Shown here: positions 62,626 through 64,000 of the stretch, piece by piece
Layout of the letters: each line of letters starts with the position of its first letter
How positions within the stretch are numbered: position 1 is the first letter of the stretch
DNA from: JBBQVS01 sp964657325
GTDB taxonomy: Bacteria > Chloroflexota > Ktedonobacteria > Ktedonobacterales > Ktedonobacteraceae
Direction of reading: 5' to 3'
DNA: 64,000 nt
NCBI GenBank assembly: GCA_964657325.1
Contig: CAZZVE010000010.1
Span: forward strand, 1 to 64,000
Translations under genes and position numbers: made by a program
Notes under the pieces: generated by a model
The model's input: only the letters and a program-made list of their open reading frames with translations
Databases searched by the model: none
Told to the model about the DNA's origin: nothing

Positions 62626-63963
62626 TCAGTTACCAAAGAAACGCTGTGTGAATGTGGCAATAAAACTGATTTCTATCGTCAGCCCAATGATGGCCTCTAC
62701 AGCAGCCATAATCGTGATTGGATCATCTAGCGCAATACCACCTGGAAAGAAGCCACGTCCATGAAATGAGGTGATACTGAATACGACTGCTCCAACCGGT
62801 GATAGAATGGGACCAAAAATGTGTCCAAGGATAAAATATATGACTGCAAAACAGGCAAGTACAAGCAGGTATGCACGTACACTACGTATTGGTTGATAGC
62901 CATAGCCCGCCAAGATATCGAGAAAGGCCGAGAAAATATAGGCACCAACTCGGCCTTGTAACCGCACGACTTCGCGCTGTAACACCTGCGCTTGATAGAG
63001 AAATTGTGCTGCCTCTTCGTTGAGTCCTTGCCCTTGCAAAGCTACGGCTAGTTGACGATTAGCACGTACAGCTTCACGATAGCTTTCGATAAGCGTCTCG
63101 GTATCTACCTTTTTCTCACGCGATTGCGCTCTCGCACGTCCCTCATCGCCGAGTTGTTTGATCAATGACCAGTCTACAATCGCCAGATTTACATCTCCCC
63201 AATGCACATCGGCGAGACGCACAAAGCCGTGTTTCTCGCTCCCTAAGTGAGCATTCCTCAGGTCTGTAACACTATCCATAAAAACAGCACGTAAATCCGC
63301 AGGAGGCAGAGGACGCATAGATACATAATAGTTGTAGTGTGTTTTCTCATTTTTTGTCTCTTGCTCAACGAATGCAAGATACGCGAGACGAAGTGATGCA
63401 CCCTCCAAATGAGCTTTACGCAGCGATGCACCTGCTAGATGAGCTTTAAAGAAGTCAGCTCTCTCCAAATGAGCCATATACAATTCTGCCCGTTCCAGAT
63501 GTGCCTCACTAAAGTTTGCCCCTTCTAAATGTACAGCAGCTATATCACGTTTCTCCTGTGCACGGTTTCGTTCGCGCCCATTGAGCCCCCCCAACATATG
63601 AGAAAGGGGTAGGCTCCGTAGATCAGCACCCTGTAAGTCTGCACCGCGTAAGTCGATGCCAACGCGATGCAGGTGTTCAGAATTGCGCCAATCCACAGGT
63701 CCATGACCATTATCATGATTTGCGAGCAGCCATTCAACATCAGCACGCTTCAACTTCACGTCTCTAAACTTGTATATTCCCTCATCCAAGTCCACTTTTA
63801 TAGCGAGACATTCTGTGAGAAATCGCTGACGGTCCAGGTCAATCTCTGGTTCAGTACGCCACTCTTGCCCTACTGTCTTCCAATAGGCCAGCCATTCCGT
63901 TCGATTAGCGAGGGTAGGACGTGAAGACGTTGATAACTGCACATTATCATATTCTTGGCTCAT
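62626..63963 (-). CDS. Pentapeptide-repeat protein with ion-channel-like C-terminus
   Basis: A 445-residue protein in three parts. An N-terminal soluble part of about 100 residues is not recognised. Residues about 103-200 contain pentapeptide repeats of the A(D/N)Lxx type (RGADLQGADL, LEGANFSEAHLERAELYMAHL, LAGASLRKAHLEGASL), which form a right-handed beta-helix. Then comes a helical linker with EKKVDTETLIESYREAVR, followed by two membrane helices around a pore-like stretch VVFSITSFHGRGFFPG at about 395-410, in the order seen in two-helix K+ channel (Ion_trans_2) domains. The family TVGYGD filter is not exact. AGAGGG precedes the ATG. Confidence 0.8.
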   Translation of the reverse strand: MSQEYDNVQLSTSSRPTLANRTEWLAYWKTVGQEWRTEPEIDLDRQRFLTECLAIKVDLDEGIYKFRDVKLKRADVEWLLANHDNGHGPVDWRNSEHLHRVGIDLRGADLQGADLRSLPLSHMLGGLNGRERNRAQEKRDIAAVHLEGANFSEAHLERAELYMAHLERADFFKAHLAGASLRKAHLEGASLRLAYLAFVEQETKNEKTHYNYYVSMRPLPPADLRAVFMDSVTDLRNAHLGSEKHGFVRLADVHWGDVNLAIVDWSLIKQLGDEGRARAQSREKKVDTETLIESYREAVRANRQLAVALQGQGLNEEAAQFLYQAQVLQREVVRLQGRVGAYIFSAFLDILAGYGYQPIRSVRAYLLVLACFAVIYFILGHIFGPILSPVGAVVFSITSFHGRGFFPGGIALDDPITIMAAVEAIIGLTIEISFIATFTQRFFGN

Positions 63964-64000
63964 GAGACCCTCTATTTTCTGTTAATAGGCACAGCGAACG

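Overview
This 64 kb window looks like a chromosomal stretch of a Ktedonobacteria-type member of the Chloroflexota. That is an inference from content, not a database result. It rests on a very long XRE/NB-ARC/WD40 protein, many oxidoreductases of soil type, ArsR- and GntR-controlled catabolic operons, moderate GC, and housekeeping genes scattered singly. Two runs of N (100 bases at 45221-45320 and 10 bases at 55498-55507) show that it comes from a draft scaffold. I saw no tRNA, rRNA, CRISPR array, intact insertion sequence or phage module.

Layout. 0-6 kb: single genes for an M20 metallopeptidase, a small unknown protein, a YbdK-type carboxylate-amine ligase, a Baeyer-Villiger-type monooxygenase and ornithine carbamoyltransferase. 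6-9.5 kb (minus strand): a broken alpha/beta hydrolase, an intact alpha/beta hydrolase and two SDR dehydrogenases. 9.8-13.5 kb: a 1211-residue XRE + NB-ARC + WD40 STAND protein. 13.8-21.2 kb: a GntR regulator divergent from a probable aromatic-degradation cluster (FAH-family hydrolase, VOC/extradiol dioxygenase-like protein, two FAD hydroxylases), then a LarA-family racemase. A perfect 22-bp palindrome overlaps the cluster promoter. A decayed copy of the end of the VOC gene lies between the two hydroxylases.

21.2-32.1 kb: an eight-gene minus-strand operon. Its gene order is sugar-binding lipoprotein, ABC ATPase, two permeases, an enolase-superfamily sugar-acid dehydratase, two SDRs and an aldehyde dehydrogenase. 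It faces a divergent ArsR-type regulator with a large extra C-terminal domain. Together they form a complete import, oxidation and dehydration route for an unidentified sugar or sugar acid.

32-44.7 kb: endonuclease III, PlsC and a lipid kinase, small membrane and winged-helix proteins, a DeoC plus ALDH16-like pair, an APH-family kinase, a DUF169 protein, RNase H and a second lipid-kinase-like protein. 44.7-46.6 kb: an N-terminal transketolase fragment and an unrelated membrane protein that only appear fused, across the 100-N gap. 46.8-53.9 kb: a 59-residue DUF2256 zinc-finger-like gene, membrane proteins, a DAO-family oxidase, a TetR/membrane-protein pair, a relic of a type ISP restriction enzyme, an SDR and a deazaflavin-type nitroreductase. 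54-64 kb: two paralogous secreted beta-propellers flanking a methyltransferase/amino-acid-permease operon, a cytochrome P450 behind a palindromic operator-like site, a nucleotidyltransferase, and a pentapeptide-repeat protein fused to an ion-channel-like C-terminus.

Three unrelated long inverted repeats (41939-42066, 59666-59888 and 61339-61433) sit in gene-free gaps and look like MITE or REP-type elements. The best candidates for undescribed biology are the ArsR-governed sugar-acid operon, the pentapeptide-channel protein, the XRE/NB-ARC/WD40 protein and the nested palindrome family.
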